Below, in pieces: positions 18,319 to 25,945 of a stretch of DNA of 64,000 nt. Every line of letters starts with the position of its first letter. Positions within the stretch are counted from its first letter, which is position 1. Source of the stretch: a bacterium 210917-DFI.7.65. GTDB lineage: Bacteria; Bacillota; Clostridia; Oscillospirales; Oscillospiraceae. The position numbers were made by a program, and so were the translations under genes. Under the pieces are notes generated by a model. The model was not told where the DNA came from, did no database searches, and saw only the letters and a program-made list of their open reading frames with translations. The stretch is from assembly GCA_020555865.1 (NCBI GenBank), contig JAJCJJ010000003.1, positions 229,003 through 293,002 of the forward strand. The letters run 5' to 3'.

Positions 18319-18382
18319 GAAACAGGGCAATAATGCCAATGACTAGAATTCCAGTCTGAATCAGATCAGAATATGTAACCAT
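18296..18382 (-). CDS. Type I toxin, 28-residue holin-like membrane peptide
   Basis: ATG at 18382 with AAAGGGGGG seven bases upstream; 28 codons. The peptide begins MVTYSDLIQTG, continues with a single hydrophobic helix (ILVIGIIALFL) and ends in a basic tail QANKTK. This plan (short polar start, one membrane span, lysine-rich end) is that of the putative holin-like type I toxins of Firmicutes. The gene's 3' end overlaps the antisense RNA. An upstream leader of about 90 bases has complementary C-rich and G-rich tracts that could hide the ribosome-binding site, as in known toxins. Confidence 0.7.
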   Translation of the reverse strand: MVTYSDLIQTGILVIGIIALFLQANKTK

Positions 18383-18479
18383 AGGACAGCCCCCCTTTCG
18401 TAAAGAACGGGGAACAAGAAGTGCCCCCCGTTGATGCGGGGGAACAAACCGCTTGCCGTTTATCGGCAGCACCGCGTTC

Positions 18480-18508
18480 AGCATACCACATGGTTTGACA
18501 AAATGCAA
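18480..18508 (-). promoter_or_regulatory. Possible promoter of the toxin mRNA
   Basis: On the leftward strand, TATGCT (18485-18480) with extended TGG, 17 bp after TTGCAT (18508-18503). The -35 match is poor, the extended -10 compensates. It would give a 90-base leader ahead of the toxin ORF. Confidence 0.45.
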
Positions 18509-18533
18509 GAAGCGAATGCCGAACCGTGTCGGA

Positions 18534-18615
18534 AAACGGTTTGTCCCCCCACATGTTACAAGAAGTAACCGCTGGTTTTGGACGACGGGCGGTTACTTCG
18601 TTTTATTGGCCTGAA
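18534..18615. repeat. Direct repeat copy 2 (decayed toxin-antitoxin remnant)
   Basis: About 82 bases, differing from copy 1 by a one-base insertion and a cluster of changes in the hairpin loop. It still encodes the toxin's last residues QANKTK and stop on the leftward strand, but the start, the ribosome-binding site and the membrane helix are missing upstream. A TTGACA at 18495-18500 is present without a good -10. Reads as a truncated duplicate. Confidence 0.8.
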
Positions 18616-18635
18616 CTAATAGGTTGCTCCGGTAC

Positions 18636-18671
18636 AAGGCGCGCAGTGCGAAAAGCACTGCGCGCCTTTTT
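18636..18671 (+). terminator. Terminator after the remnant repeat
   Basis: Perfect 14-bp stem AAGGCGCGCAGTGC / GCACTGCGCGCCTT, five-base loop, T5ATTT tail on the rightward strand. It faces the leftward GNAT gene and would stop rightward transcripts from the repeat region. Confidence 0.85.
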
Positions 18672-18691
18672 ATTTACAACGCTGTGCAGCG

Positions 18692-19162
18692 TTACGTTTC
18701 TGCCGGCCCGGTTTCCGGGAAATCCAGAACCATAACGCGCTCGCCTTTGGTATCGTAGTCGCCGTTGAAAGAAAACCCGGCCTGCCGGTACAAATGAATG
18801 GCCGCGGCGTTGTCGCCGTATACGCTCAGGTAGACCCGGCGGCAGGGGTACTCCTGCCGAAGCCGTTCCAGCAGAGCGGCAATGGCCGCTTTGGCATAGC
18901 CCCGGCCCTGAAAGGCCTTGTCAATCAGCAGGCGGTCAAACCAGAGCTGGCCCTCGCCCAAAAAGGGAAGGTAACCGTACATGGCAAAACCCACCAGCTC
19001 CGTGCCGTCGTAAATGCCCACCGGCCGCCAGAAATCAGATGCGTCGGCCTCGCGCAGGCATTCCGCCGGGCTTTCGATAAAACCGGCCTGCTCCGGCAAG
19101 AGCGCCAGACGTTCCACGGCTCCGCGGTTTTTCGCAGTTACTGTTTCAAAATGTAAACACAT
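18692..19162 (-). CDS. GNAT-family N-acetyltransferase
   Basis: 156 residues. Acetyl-CoA binding motif LLIDKAFQGRGYAKAAIAALLERL (motif A) and the C-terminal YGDNAAAIHLYRQAGF (motif B) are clear. The substrate is unknown. ATG at 19162 with TGAGGCG upstream. It is preceded by a fully consensus leftward promoter (19355-19327) and a 118-base leader ending in a strong hairpin with a T run at 19203, about 40 bases before the start codon, so expression may be controlled by attenuation. Confidence 0.9.
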   Translation of the reverse strand: MCLHFETVTAKNRGAVERLALLPEQAGFIESPAECLREADASDFWRPVGIYDGTELVGFAMYGYLPFLGEGQLWFDRLLIDKAFQGRGYAKAAIAALLERLRQEYPCRRVYLSVYGDNAAAIHLYRQAGFSFNGDYDTKGERVMVLDFPETGPAET

Positions 19163-19202
19163 TCTTTCGCCTCACATTTCCTGTTTGTATTGTGTCCTAT
19201 AA

Positions 19203-19320
19203 AAAAGCCAAACGAAACAAGAGCCGGGCACGGCCTGCGCGCCTTGTCCGTACGCAGACAGGGCAACCGGGCGGGACAGTTGTTTCATTTGGCTTTTGCG
19301 CTTACGTTCGCAAAACAGAT
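19203..19320 (-). ncRNA. Structured leader or small RNA upstream of the GNAT gene
   Basis: The leftward transcript from the promoter at 19355-19327 would fold into an 18-bp stem with one C/A mismatch (arms 19280-19297 and 19203-19220) enclosing about 59 bases with an inner CCTTGTC/GACAGGG hairpin. The 3' arm is followed by a run of T on the leftward strand, a terminator arrangement. It is either a terminated small RNA or a cis-acting attenuator for the acetyltransferase. No known family recognised. Confidence 0.6.
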
Positions 19321-19326
19321 AGCACT

Positions 19327-19355
19327 ATTATAATGCGCTTCCCCGCTTTTGTCAA
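19327..19355 (-). promoter_or_regulatory. Perfect sigma-A promoter, leftward
   Basis: Leftward TTGACA (19355-19350), 17-bp spacer, TATAAT (19332-19327): twelve of twelve consensus bases. It drives the structured leader and, by readthrough, the GNAT gene. Confidence 0.9.
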
Positions 19356-19484
19356 AGAGGAAGGCGGAAAGGTGCGGCGCACTCTTGCGGCTTTTGGCGA
19401 ATGGGAGTATAATTTTCCATGAACTGCCGTACGCCGCGCAACAAGACTCCGGCGCGGCGTGCAGAAATCACGGGAGATTTGCGT

Positions 19485-20396
19485 ATGAAACTGACCGCAC
19501 AGCAGGTGGCGGGCAATACCTGGTGCATTGTCCAGCCGCGGGCTATGGTGCCGTATTATCAACTGAATGAGCGGGAGATTATCCTGCTGGACAGCGGCTG
19601 CATGCTCCACGGGGAGTTGGAGGAATGGCTGGAGGGGCAGGGGCTGCGCGTGCGCGCAATCCTCAACACCCATGACCACTGGGATCATGTGGCGGCCAAC
19701 GCGGCGCTGCAGCAGCGGCAGGGAAGCCGGATCTATCTGCCCCGGCTGGAAGCGGCGGCCCACGCTTCGCCGCTGGCGTTCAAAGCGGGGCACGAAAACG
19801 GGAACTACCGGGCGGTGGAAGCTTTCTGGCAGAAGTTCCCTTATGCGGTGGACGAGGAGATCGGCCTGGAGGACGGGCCGCTGGAGGTGTGCGGCGCAGT
19901 GTTCGACGTGATCCACACGCCGGGGCACTCCGTGGACCATGTGGCGTTCCGCACACCGGACGACGTGCTCTATGTGGGAGATACTCTGATGTCGGGGCGG
20001 CTGCTGCGGCAGGCCAAGCTCAGCTATGCCCTGAGCCACGAGGTGGATTTGGACAGCAAGGAGAAGCTGCGGCGCTACCATTGCGCGGCCTATATTCTGG
20101 CCCATGGCAGCATCGAGCAGGATCTGGAAGAGCTGATCGACGAGAACCTCCGCTATATCCGCCGGCGCGCCGAAACGGTGTGGCGGAGCATTGAAAAGCC
20201 CATGTCTATGGAGCAGATCATCCGCGCGGTGTGGAAAAGGCTTGGCCTGCACGCCGACGCATATTATTACCGGACGCTGGAAACGGGAAATATGATTCGA
20301 TCCCTGGTGCAGCTGCTGTGCAGCGAGGGACGGCTGGAGCATCGATTTGAGGACGGCGTGGAGCATTTTAACCGCGCCGGCACATGGGAGGCATAA
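19485..20396 (+). CDS. Metallo-beta-lactamase-fold hydrolase
   Basis: 303 residues. ATG 19485 is chosen since GGGAG lies eight bases upstream; an upstream in-frame ATG at 19419 lacks one. The metal-binding motif NTHDHWDH near residue 65 (HxHxDH), a downstream HTPGHS, and a later YVGDTL aspartate show an intact zinc/iron site. A C-terminal helical extension (IRRRAETVWRSIEKPMSMEQI) resembles the winged tail of LACTB2-like proteins. The substrate is unknown. Four bases separate it from a second gene of the same fold, so the two form an operon. Confidence 0.9.
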   Translation: MKLTAQQVAGNTWCIVQPRAMVPYYQLNEREIILLDSGCMLHGELEEWLEGQGLRVRAILNTHDHWDHVAANAALQQRQGSRIYLPRLEAAAHASPLAFKAGHENGNYRAVEAFWQKFPYAVDEEIGLEDGPLEVCGAVFDVIHTPGHSVDHVAFRTPDDVLYVGDTLMSGRLLRQAKLSYALSHEVDLDSKEKLRRYHCAAYILAHGSIEQDLEELIDENLRYIRRRAETVWRSIEKPMSMEQIIRAVWKRLGLHADAYYYRTLETGNMIRSLVQLLCSEGRLEHRFEDGVEHFNRAGTWEA

Positions 20397-20400
20397 CATA

Positions 20401-21300
20401 ATGGAATGGAATCTGGTGAAGGGGAGCACGTACACGGTGGATGTGACGGCGGGCACGCTGCTGTTTTATAAAACGGGGGAGCACGAGGGCGTCCTGGTGG
20501 ACACCGGCTATGCCAAAGAGGACCGGGAACCGCTGATCCGTTTTTTTGAGGAAACCGGCGTGCGGCCCATCGGCATCATCGTCAGCCATACGCATTACGA
20601 CCATGCGGGCAATGCGGAGCATCTCAAGTACCGCTATAAATGCCCGATTCTGGCCAGCCTGGCCGAAGCGGGCACGGCGGTCAGCGAAATGGCCTACCGC
20701 GGGGCCTACCCCGCTATGACGCCCAAGGAGATCGACGATATGATGGCTGGACAGTGTTACCGGGCCGACCAGATCGTGATGCCCGGCGAGCGGGTGAAGA
20801 TCTTCTGCGGCGTGCCCTTCGGCGTTTTGCCCCTGTATGGCCATACGCCGGGACAGATCGGCATTATCACCCCGGACAAGGTGGCGTATCTGGCCGACGT
20901 ACTGATGAGCGAAACGGTGATGCGCGGGGCAAAGATGCCCTCGGCCGTGTGCCGCGCCGACGACCTGAAGGCCAAGGCGAGCCTGCGCGCGCTGCGCTGC
21001 GACGCCTATGTGTTGGCGCACCGGGGCGTTTACAGCGAAATCAGCGATTTGATTGAAAAAAATATCGCCTATATTCTGGATCGGGCAGAGCTGGTGTACG
21101 ATTGCCTGCAGGGGGAGATGTCCGAGGAGGAATGGGTGCGCGCGGTGTACCGGCGCCTGGAAATGCACAGTACAAAAGCGTTTAAATGCGCGGTGTGCGA
21201 GCGCAACATGCGCTCGTTCATCGATTATCTGGCCGACGGCGGCCGGGTCGTGATCGAGCGGCGGGAGGGCGTTTGCTGGTATCATCAAAACACGCAATAA
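20401..21300 (+). CDS. Metallo-beta-lactamase-fold hydrolase, second copy
   Basis: 299 residues from ATG 20401 behind GGGAGG at the end of the previous gene. Motif SHTHYDHAGN (HxHxDH), GHTPGQIG and YLADVLMSE supply the metal ligands. It shares fold, length and a C-terminal IAYILDRAELVYDCLQG extension with the preceding gene, suggesting an old duplication, though overall identity looks low. Probably co-transcribed and perhaps acting on related substrates; no substrate can be named. Confidence 0.9.
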   Translation: MEWNLVKGSTYTVDVTAGTLLFYKTGEHEGVLVDTGYAKEDREPLIRFFEETGVRPIGIIVSHTHYDHAGNAEHLKYRYKCPILASLAEAGTAVSEMAYRGAYPAMTPKEIDDMMAGQCYRADQIVMPGERVKIFCGVPFGVLPLYGHTPGQIGIITPDKVAYLADVLMSETVMRGAKMPSAVCRADDLKAKASLRALRCDAYVLAHRGVYSEISDLIEKNIAYILDRAELVYDCLQGEMSEEEWVRAVYRRLEMHSTKAFKCAVCERNMRSFIDYLADGGRVVIERREGVCWYHQNTQ

Positions 21301-21354
21301 ACACCGCCGCCGGGCTCATCCGGCGGCAGAGGAAAACAAAGGACTTTTTATAGA

Positions 21355-22557
21355 TTGAAAAAATTAAACATGAGACCGGTTGCCGGGAAATATATGGAGC
21401 AGTACAACGCGCTGCTGCGCTATGTGTTCCAGGTGACAGAGCAGGAATTAACCTCCATTGGCTGGGAGGAAAAGGAGATCATCCGGGCCAAATTTCCCAC
21501 CATGGAAAAAGCGGATGTGCTGGGATGGTTCGACGGGGACAACCTGGTTTCCCAGGTGGCGGTATACCCCATGCAGGTGCGGATTTTTGGCCGGACCTAT
21601 CGCATGGGCGGGCTGACCGGCGTGGGCACCTATCCGGAGTATTCCAACATGGGCCTGATGCACCGGCTGCTGGAGCAGGCATTGCGGAACATGCAGAAAA
21701 AGGGACAGCATATCTGTTATCTTTATCCCTATTCCATCCCTTATTACCGCCGGAAAGGCTGGGAAATTGTCTCGGATAAGATTACCTATGAAATCAAGCA
21801 GCATCAGCTGCCCCGCCCCTGCCCGGTGGCGGGTGACGTGCGGCGGGTTAAAACCGAGGGGCCGGAGCTGAAGCATGCCTATGAGCGGTATGCTCTGCGC
21901 ACGCATGGCGCTGTTTTGCGCGACGAGCTGGCCTGGAACGAATATTGGCTGTGGGATTCGGACGATATGATGGCGGCGGTGTACTACAATCCCGACGGCG
22001 AGCCGGACGGCGCTGTCATTTACTGGATTGCCAATGAGGTTTTCCATATTAAAGACATGATTTTTCAGGACGAAAACGCCCGGACGGGGCTGTGGAATTT
22101 CGTTTCCGCCCACTTTTCCATGATCCATCTGGTGAAAGGTGATATCTACACCAATGAACCACTGGCCTTTTTGCTGGAAGACGCCAGCATCAAGGAAGAA
22201 ATTGCGCCCTATTATATGGCGCGCATTGTAGATTTCCCTGCCTTTATTGCGCAATATCCGTTCAAAAAGGATTCTGTGGACCGGACGTGGCTGTTTACGC
22301 TGGAAGATCCGATGATGAAGTGCAATCAGGGTACCTTTCTTTTGAAAATTTCCCGGGACGGCCGGGGCGAGGCTGTGCGCACCAATGCGCACAGCGCCGA
22401 CCATATCAATATTCAGACCATGACCACCATGCTGATGGGCTATAAACGGCCGGATTATCTTGCCAAAATCGGGCGTATCCAGGCGCCGGAGTCCGTGATT
22501 GATCTGCTGGAAGATTCCATCGAGCAGCAGGTGCCGTATATCTCCGATTATTTTTAA
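21355..22557 (+). CDS. Eis-like GNAT N-acetyltransferase
   Basis: 400 residues. The N-terminal GNAT domain shows VGTYPEYSNMGLMHRLLEQAL (acetyl-CoA site) and YYRRKGWEIVSDK, followed by a second GNAT-like and a C-terminal sterol-carrier-like domain, the Eis/YhhW-independent three-part layout of about 400 residues. Eis proteins acetylate amines, including aminoglycosides in mycobacteria; activity here is unknown. Start is TTG 21355, eleven bases after AAAGGA; ATG 21370 lies too far from that site. A GC-rich hairpin (21306-21327) without T run separates it from the hydrolase pair. Confidence 0.85.
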   Translation: MKKLNMRPVAGKYMEQYNALLRYVFQVTEQELTSIGWEEKEIIRAKFPTMEKADVLGWFDGDNLVSQVAVYPMQVRIFGRTYRMGGLTGVGTYPEYSNMGLMHRLLEQALRNMQKKGQHICYLYPYSIPYYRRKGWEIVSDKITYEIKQHQLPRPCPVAGDVRRVKTEGPELKHAYERYALRTHGAVLRDELAWNEYWLWDSDDMMAAVYYNPDGEPDGAVIYWIANEVFHIKDMIFQDENARTGLWNFVSAHFSMIHLVKGDIYTNEPLAFLLEDASIKEEIAPYYMARIVDFPAFIAQYPFKKDSVDRTWLFTLEDPMMKCNQGTFLLKISRDGRGEAVRTNAHSADHINIQTMTTMLMGYKRPDYLAKIGRIQAPESVIDLLEDSIEQQVPYISDYF

Positions 22558-22642
22558 CCGATTCGGCGGCAGGAACTGTCAGTATCGTTTTTTGCACCTT
22601 CGGGCATACTGAGCGAAGTAGGATTGCGAAGGGGCGAATGAA

Positions 22643-23398
22643 ATGGCAAAAGGATGGTACCAGGCGTTTGTGTGCCTGCTGGCGGCTGCCGCGCTGAGCC
22701 TGCTGGCTGCGCAGCAGGGCCGCACCGCGGTGCCTGCGGGCGGCGCGGCAGAGGTGGGCGAGGAGAGCGGAAGCGAGCCGCTGCCCAAATATGTGGCGCT
22801 GACCTTTGACGACGGCCCGCGGGCGGACACCACCTCCGTTTTACTGGAAGGGCTGCAGCAGCGGGGCGTGAAAGTGACCTTTTTTCTGATTGGAGAGCAG
22901 ATTGAGGGCAACGAGTGGCTGGTGCGCTGGATGGCCGAAAACGGGCATCAGATCGGCAGCCACACCTTCAGCCACCAAAAGCTGGCGGGAAGCGGCAAAG
23001 ACACGATTCTGCAGGAGATTAACAAGACCGAGGTGCTGCTCAGCAGCGTGCTGGGCGAAGGAAGGGAATACTGGCTGCGCCCGCCCTATGGCCTGATTGA
23101 CGAAGCGGGCAAAAAACTGGTGAAAACGCCCATGGTCTACTGGTCTGTGGATCCGGAGGACTGGAAGGTGCTGGACGCGGATAAAGTGAGCGAGCACGTC
23201 TGCTCCCATGTGCAGGACGGCGATATTATTCTGCTGCACGATTTCTACCCCACCAGCGTGGAGGCGGCGCTGCGCATTGTGGACCGGCTGCAGGAGGAGG
23301 GGTACGAATTCGTTACGGTAGAGGAGCTGCTGCGCCTGAACGGCACGAAAGCTGAGGCCGGAAAGCTGTACCGCAACGCCTGGGAAGAGCGGTTATGA
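22643..23398 (+). CDS. Secreted polysaccharide deacetylase (NodB domain)
   Basis: 251 residues. An N-terminal signal or anchor (residues 4-24, LLAAAALSLLAA) is followed by a NodB domain: motif 1 TFDDGP (residues 53-58) with the catalytic base and metal aspartates, motif 2 HTFSHQ, motif 3 RPPYG and the C-terminal ILLHD. These proteins deacetylate N-acetylglucosamine in peptidoglycan or related glycans, often giving lysozyme resistance. GAAGGGGCG lies upstream of the ATG. It stands alone ahead of the secG promoter. Confidence 0.92.
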   Translation: MAKGWYQAFVCLLAAAALSLLAAQQGRTAVPAGGAAEVGEESGSEPLPKYVALTFDDGPRADTTSVLLEGLQQRGVKVTFFLIGEQIEGNEWLVRWMAENGHQIGSHTFSHQKLAGSGKDTILQEINKTEVLLSSVLGEGREYWLRPPYGLIDEAGKKLVKTPMVYWSVDPEDWKVLDADKVSEHVCSHVQDGDIILLHDFYPTSVEAALRIVDRLQEEGYEFVTVEELLRLNGTKAEAGKLYRNAWEERL

Positions 23399-23437
23399 GA
23401 AAAAACGCTGAAATTGCAAAGAAAATTCAAAATAGCC

Positions 23438-23466
23438 TTGCAATGCGGCAAAAACTGTGCTAACAT
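23438..23466 (+). promoter_or_regulatory. Promoter of secG
   Basis: TTGCAA (23438-23443), 17-bp spacer, TAACAT (23461-23466). A hairpin GCAAAAGC/GCTTTTGC follows in the leader before the GGGAGGA ribosome-binding site. Confidence 0.65.
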
Positions 23467-23541
23467 ATAGATCTACAAATAAGCAAAAAAAATGCAAAAG
23501 CGCGTGGGCTTTTGCTGTAACGATAGCGGGAGGACGAAACT

Positions 23542-23772
23542 ATGACCATTTTTCTGACGGTGATCCAGGTGATCTGTGGTTTGCTGCTGATCGGCATCAT
23601 CATGATGCAGTCCGGTAAGAGCGCCGGTCTGTCCGGCTCCATTGCCGGCGTGGCAGATTCCTTTATGAGCAAACACGAGGCAAAAACGGCGGACGCCAAG
23701 ATGGCCAGAGCCACCAAATGGATTGGCGCTGTGTTCATCATCCTGACGCTGCTGCTGAACCTGATTGCCTGA
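23542..23772 (+). CDS. secG: Preprotein translocase subunit SecG
   Basis: 76 residues with two membrane helices (residues 2-21 and 56-74). IQVICGLLLIGIIMMQSGKSAGLSGSI is the family signature. SecG assists SecYE translocation; secY and secA are also in this window. Own promoter, GGGAGGA ribosome-binding site and terminator make it monocistronic. In other Firmicutes it is often next to rnr or smpB, which are not here. Confidence 0.95.
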   Translation: MTIFLTVIQVICGLLLIGIIMMQSGKSAGLSGSIAGVADSFMSKHEAKTADAKMARATKWIGAVFIILTLLLNLIA

Positions 23773-23791
23773 ACAACAAATCTGTGAAGAG

Positions 23792-23821
23792 GGCCGCTCC
23801 TGTCGGGAGCGGTCTTTTTTT
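23792..23821 (+). terminator. Terminator of secG
   Basis: Stem GGCCGCTCC / GGGAGCGGTC with a short loop, followed by seven T. Confidence 0.9.
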
Positions 23822-23893
23822 CGCCTTGGCAGGCGCGGCCCGCGGCTGCTTTTTTGAAATCTTTTCCACAGGTGCTGTATTTCTGCGCGCTTT

Positions 23894-23903
23894 TTGGTAT
23901 AAT
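23894..23903 (+). promoter_or_regulatory. Extended -10 promoter of the carboxypeptidase gene
   Basis: TTGGTATAAT: an extended -10 (TGn) with perfect TATAAT at 23898-23903, about 60 bases before the start codon. No good -35 is visible. Confidence 0.6.
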
Positions 23904-23964
23904 ACATCCCATATAGAAAAAACGCATGCACGGATGGTGCATTGACAGCAAGGCAGGAGCGCAC

Positions 23965-25050
23965 ATGGAACGAAACGATACGACAGCAATGACGGAAGAA
24001 GAACGGGCCGCCCGCCGGGCGCGGCGGGACAGAGCGCGGCGGGAGCGGTTCCGGGCGCGCCGGCGGCGGCAGATGCTGCTGCTGGCGCCCTTTCTGGCCG
24101 CCGGAGTGATTGCGGTGGTGCTTCTGTCCGGATTGGGGCACCGGGAGAAGGGGACAAGCAAAGACGCCGGTGATGTTCCGGCGGTGGGCAATGCGGTAGT
24201 GCAGCAGCCAAAAGAGCCGCAGGAGCTGCGCTTTGTCCCGGAGGCGACGGCAGCCACGGCGCTGCTGGGGGATGAGATTCCAAGCAGCCATGCGGTGCTG
24301 ATTGACGCCGAAAGCGGAGAAATTTTGGCGGCAAAAGACGCCGATGCGGTGATTTCTCCCGCATCCATGACGAAGATCCTGACGCTGCTGGTGGCTGTGG
24401 AGCAGTTGGAGGGCGAGGAGGCCTTGGACGATACGGTGACGATCACCCGTGAAATCACCGATTATTGTTATGTGAACGACTGCAGCGTGGTGGGGCTGGA
24501 AGTGGACGAGGTGGTGCCTGTCCGGGAACTGCTGTATGGGACGATCCTTTCATCCGGAGCGGATGCGGCGTTGGCGCTGGCCTGCTATACGGCCGGAAGC
24601 CACGAAGCCTTTGTGGCGCAGATGAATGAAAAGCTGGCTGCGCTTGGGCTGGACAAAACGGCTCATTTTACCAACTGTGTGGGCCTGTATGACGAGGACC
24701 ACCACTGCACGGTGACGGATATGGCGGTGATCCTCAAGGCGGCTATGGACAATGCATTGTGCCGCCAGGTGCTTTCGGCCCATGTCTATGAGACCCGTCC
24801 CACAGAAGAACACCCGGAGGGGCAGGTTTTGTCCAACTGGTTTTTGCGTAAGATCGAAGATCATGATGCCGATAACGCCGTGCGGGCTGTGGCGGCCAAA
24901 ACCGGCTATGTAATGCAGTCCGGCAACTGCGCTGCCAGCTACGGAGAAGACGCCCGGGGACACGGCTATCTCTGTGTCACAGCGAACGCCTACAGTTCCT
25001 GGCGCGCCATTTACGATCATGTGGAGCTGTACAAGACGTATTGCCCCTGA
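23965..25050 (+). CDS. D-alanyl-D-alanine carboxypeptidase, membrane-anchored
   Basis: 361 residues from ATG 23965 behind CAGGAG. A strongly basic cytoplasmic head (RRARRDRARRERFRARRRR) precedes a single membrane helix (residues 36-54), then an S11-type penicillin-binding domain: SxxK in SPASMTKIL with the catalytic serine, a second motif in LSSGADAALA, and KTG in AAKTGYV. The second motif is SGA rather than SGN, an asparagine-to-alanine change seen in some clostridial relatives. Role: trimming peptidoglycan stem peptides. It differs from DacA/DacF by the N-terminal rather than C-terminal anchor. Confidence 0.9.
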   Translation: MERNDTTAMTEEERAARRARRDRARRERFRARRRRQMLLLAPFLAAGVIAVVLLSGLGHREKGTSKDAGDVPAVGNAVVQQPKEPQELRFVPEATAATALLGDEIPSSHAVLIDAESGEILAAKDADAVISPASMTKILTLLVAVEQLEGEEALDDTVTITREITDYCYVNDCSVVGLEVDEVVPVRELLYGTILSSGADAALALACYTAGSHEAFVAQMNEKLAALGLDKTAHFTNCVGLYDEDHHCTVTDMAVILKAAMDNALCRQVLSAHVYETRPTEEHPEGQVLSNWFLRKIEDHDADNAVRAVAAKTGYVMQSGNCAASYGEDARGHGYLCVTANAYSSWRAIYDHVELYKTYCP

Positions 25051-25152
25051 CGCGGTGCTGCGGAAACGAGAAAAAGAAAATACAATAGGGGATATTGCTG
25101 CAAAAAATTGCAGATTGTATGGTAAAACAGGCGAAAGAATCGAACAAAAGAA

Positions 25153-25191
25153 AAACAAATGTTTGCATTCGAAACATGGCTGTGCTATACT
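25153..25191 (+). promoter_or_regulatory. lexA promoter with overlapping LexA-type dyad
   Basis: -35 TTGCAT (25163-25168), 17-bp spacer, -10 TATACT (25186-25191). A dyad AAAC-AAAT-GTTT at 25153-25164 overlaps the -35; its spacing (four bases between AAC and GTT) is that of Firmicute SOS boxes (GAAC-N4-GTTC). Autoregulation by LexA is the natural reading. Confidence 0.65.
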
Positions 25192-25223
25192 GAGGGTATA
25201 AACCATCAAATGGAGGAGCCGCC

Positions 25224-25859
25224 ATGAAACACAAGGCCATGCAGAGGCAGATTTACCGCTTCATTGTGCAGTGCGTGAAGGAACAGGGTTATCCGCCCTC
25301 CGTGCGCGAGATCGGCGACGCCGTGGGGCTGAAATCGCCGTCCACCGTTCATTTTCACCTGAAGAACCTGGCTGACGAGGGATACATTGAAAAGGGCGCC
25401 GGAAAAGGCCGCGCGCTGCGCCCGTTGATTGATCTGGACGAGGCGGGGAACGCCGCTGCGGTCTCGGCTGCGGCGGAGGTGGAGGCGCAGGATATGCGAG
25501 TGCCCATTGTCGGCTCCGTGGCGGCCGGTGCGCCAATTTTGGCCGAGCAGTGCGTGGAGGATTACCTCACCTTTGACGTGGGCGGCGATACGACGGGCTA
25601 TTTTGCCCTGCGTGTGCGGGGCTACTCCATGAAGGACGCGGGTATTCTGCCCGGAGATCTGGTCATTGTGAAGCAGCAGCCTACGGCCCGCAACGGAGAA
25701 ATTGTGGTGGCGCTCATCGGAGAGGAAGCCACGGTGAAGCGGCTGCACCGCAGCAACGGAGAGATCTGGCTGCTGCCGGAGAATCCGGATTATGAGCCCA
25801 TCGACGGCAGCGAAGCTGCAATCCTGGGCCGGGTCACCGCAGTGGTGCGCCAGTATTAA
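25224..25859 (+). CDS. lexA: LexA SOS repressor
   Basis: 211 residues. N-terminal winged helix (GYPPSVREIGDAVGLKSPSTVHFHLKNL) binds SOS boxes; the C-terminal S24 peptidase domain carries the self-cleavage Ala-Gly in SVAAGAPI, the nucleophilic serine in RGYSMKDAGI and the lysine in EEATVKRL. RecA filaments stimulate cleavage after DNA damage. GGAGGAG precedes the ATG. A hairpin at 25869-25901 follows the stop. Regulated by its own product, judging by the dyad at 25153. Confidence 0.97.
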   Translation: MKHKAMQRQIYRFIVQCVKEQGYPPSVREIGDAVGLKSPSTVHFHLKNLADEGYIEKGAGKGRALRPLIDLDEAGNAAAVSAAAEVEAQDMRVPIVGSVAAGAPILAEQCVEDYLTFDVGGDTTGYFALRVRGYSMKDAGILPGDLVIVKQQPTARNGEIVVALIGEEATVKRLHRSNGEIWLLPENPDYEPIDGSEAAILGRVTAVVRQY

Positions 25860-25868
25860 AAAGCAAGC

Positions 25869-25907
25869 GCGGGGAGGCGGTGGATGGCATCGCCTCCCCG
25901 CAGCTTT
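25869..25907 (+). terminator. Hairpin between lexA and the MerR gene
   Basis: Perfect 11-bp stem GCGGGGAGGCG / CGCCTCCCCGC followed by AGCTTTT. The T run is short, so termination may be partial. Confidence 0.6.
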
Positions 25908-25945
25908 TGCAGACTGCTGCGCTGTGCGGCAGGAGGGGGAAGAGT

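Noticed and set aside
18238..18615. CRISPR-like repeats
   Set aside because: Only two copies of an 80-base repeat with a coding explanation; no spacer array or cas genes.
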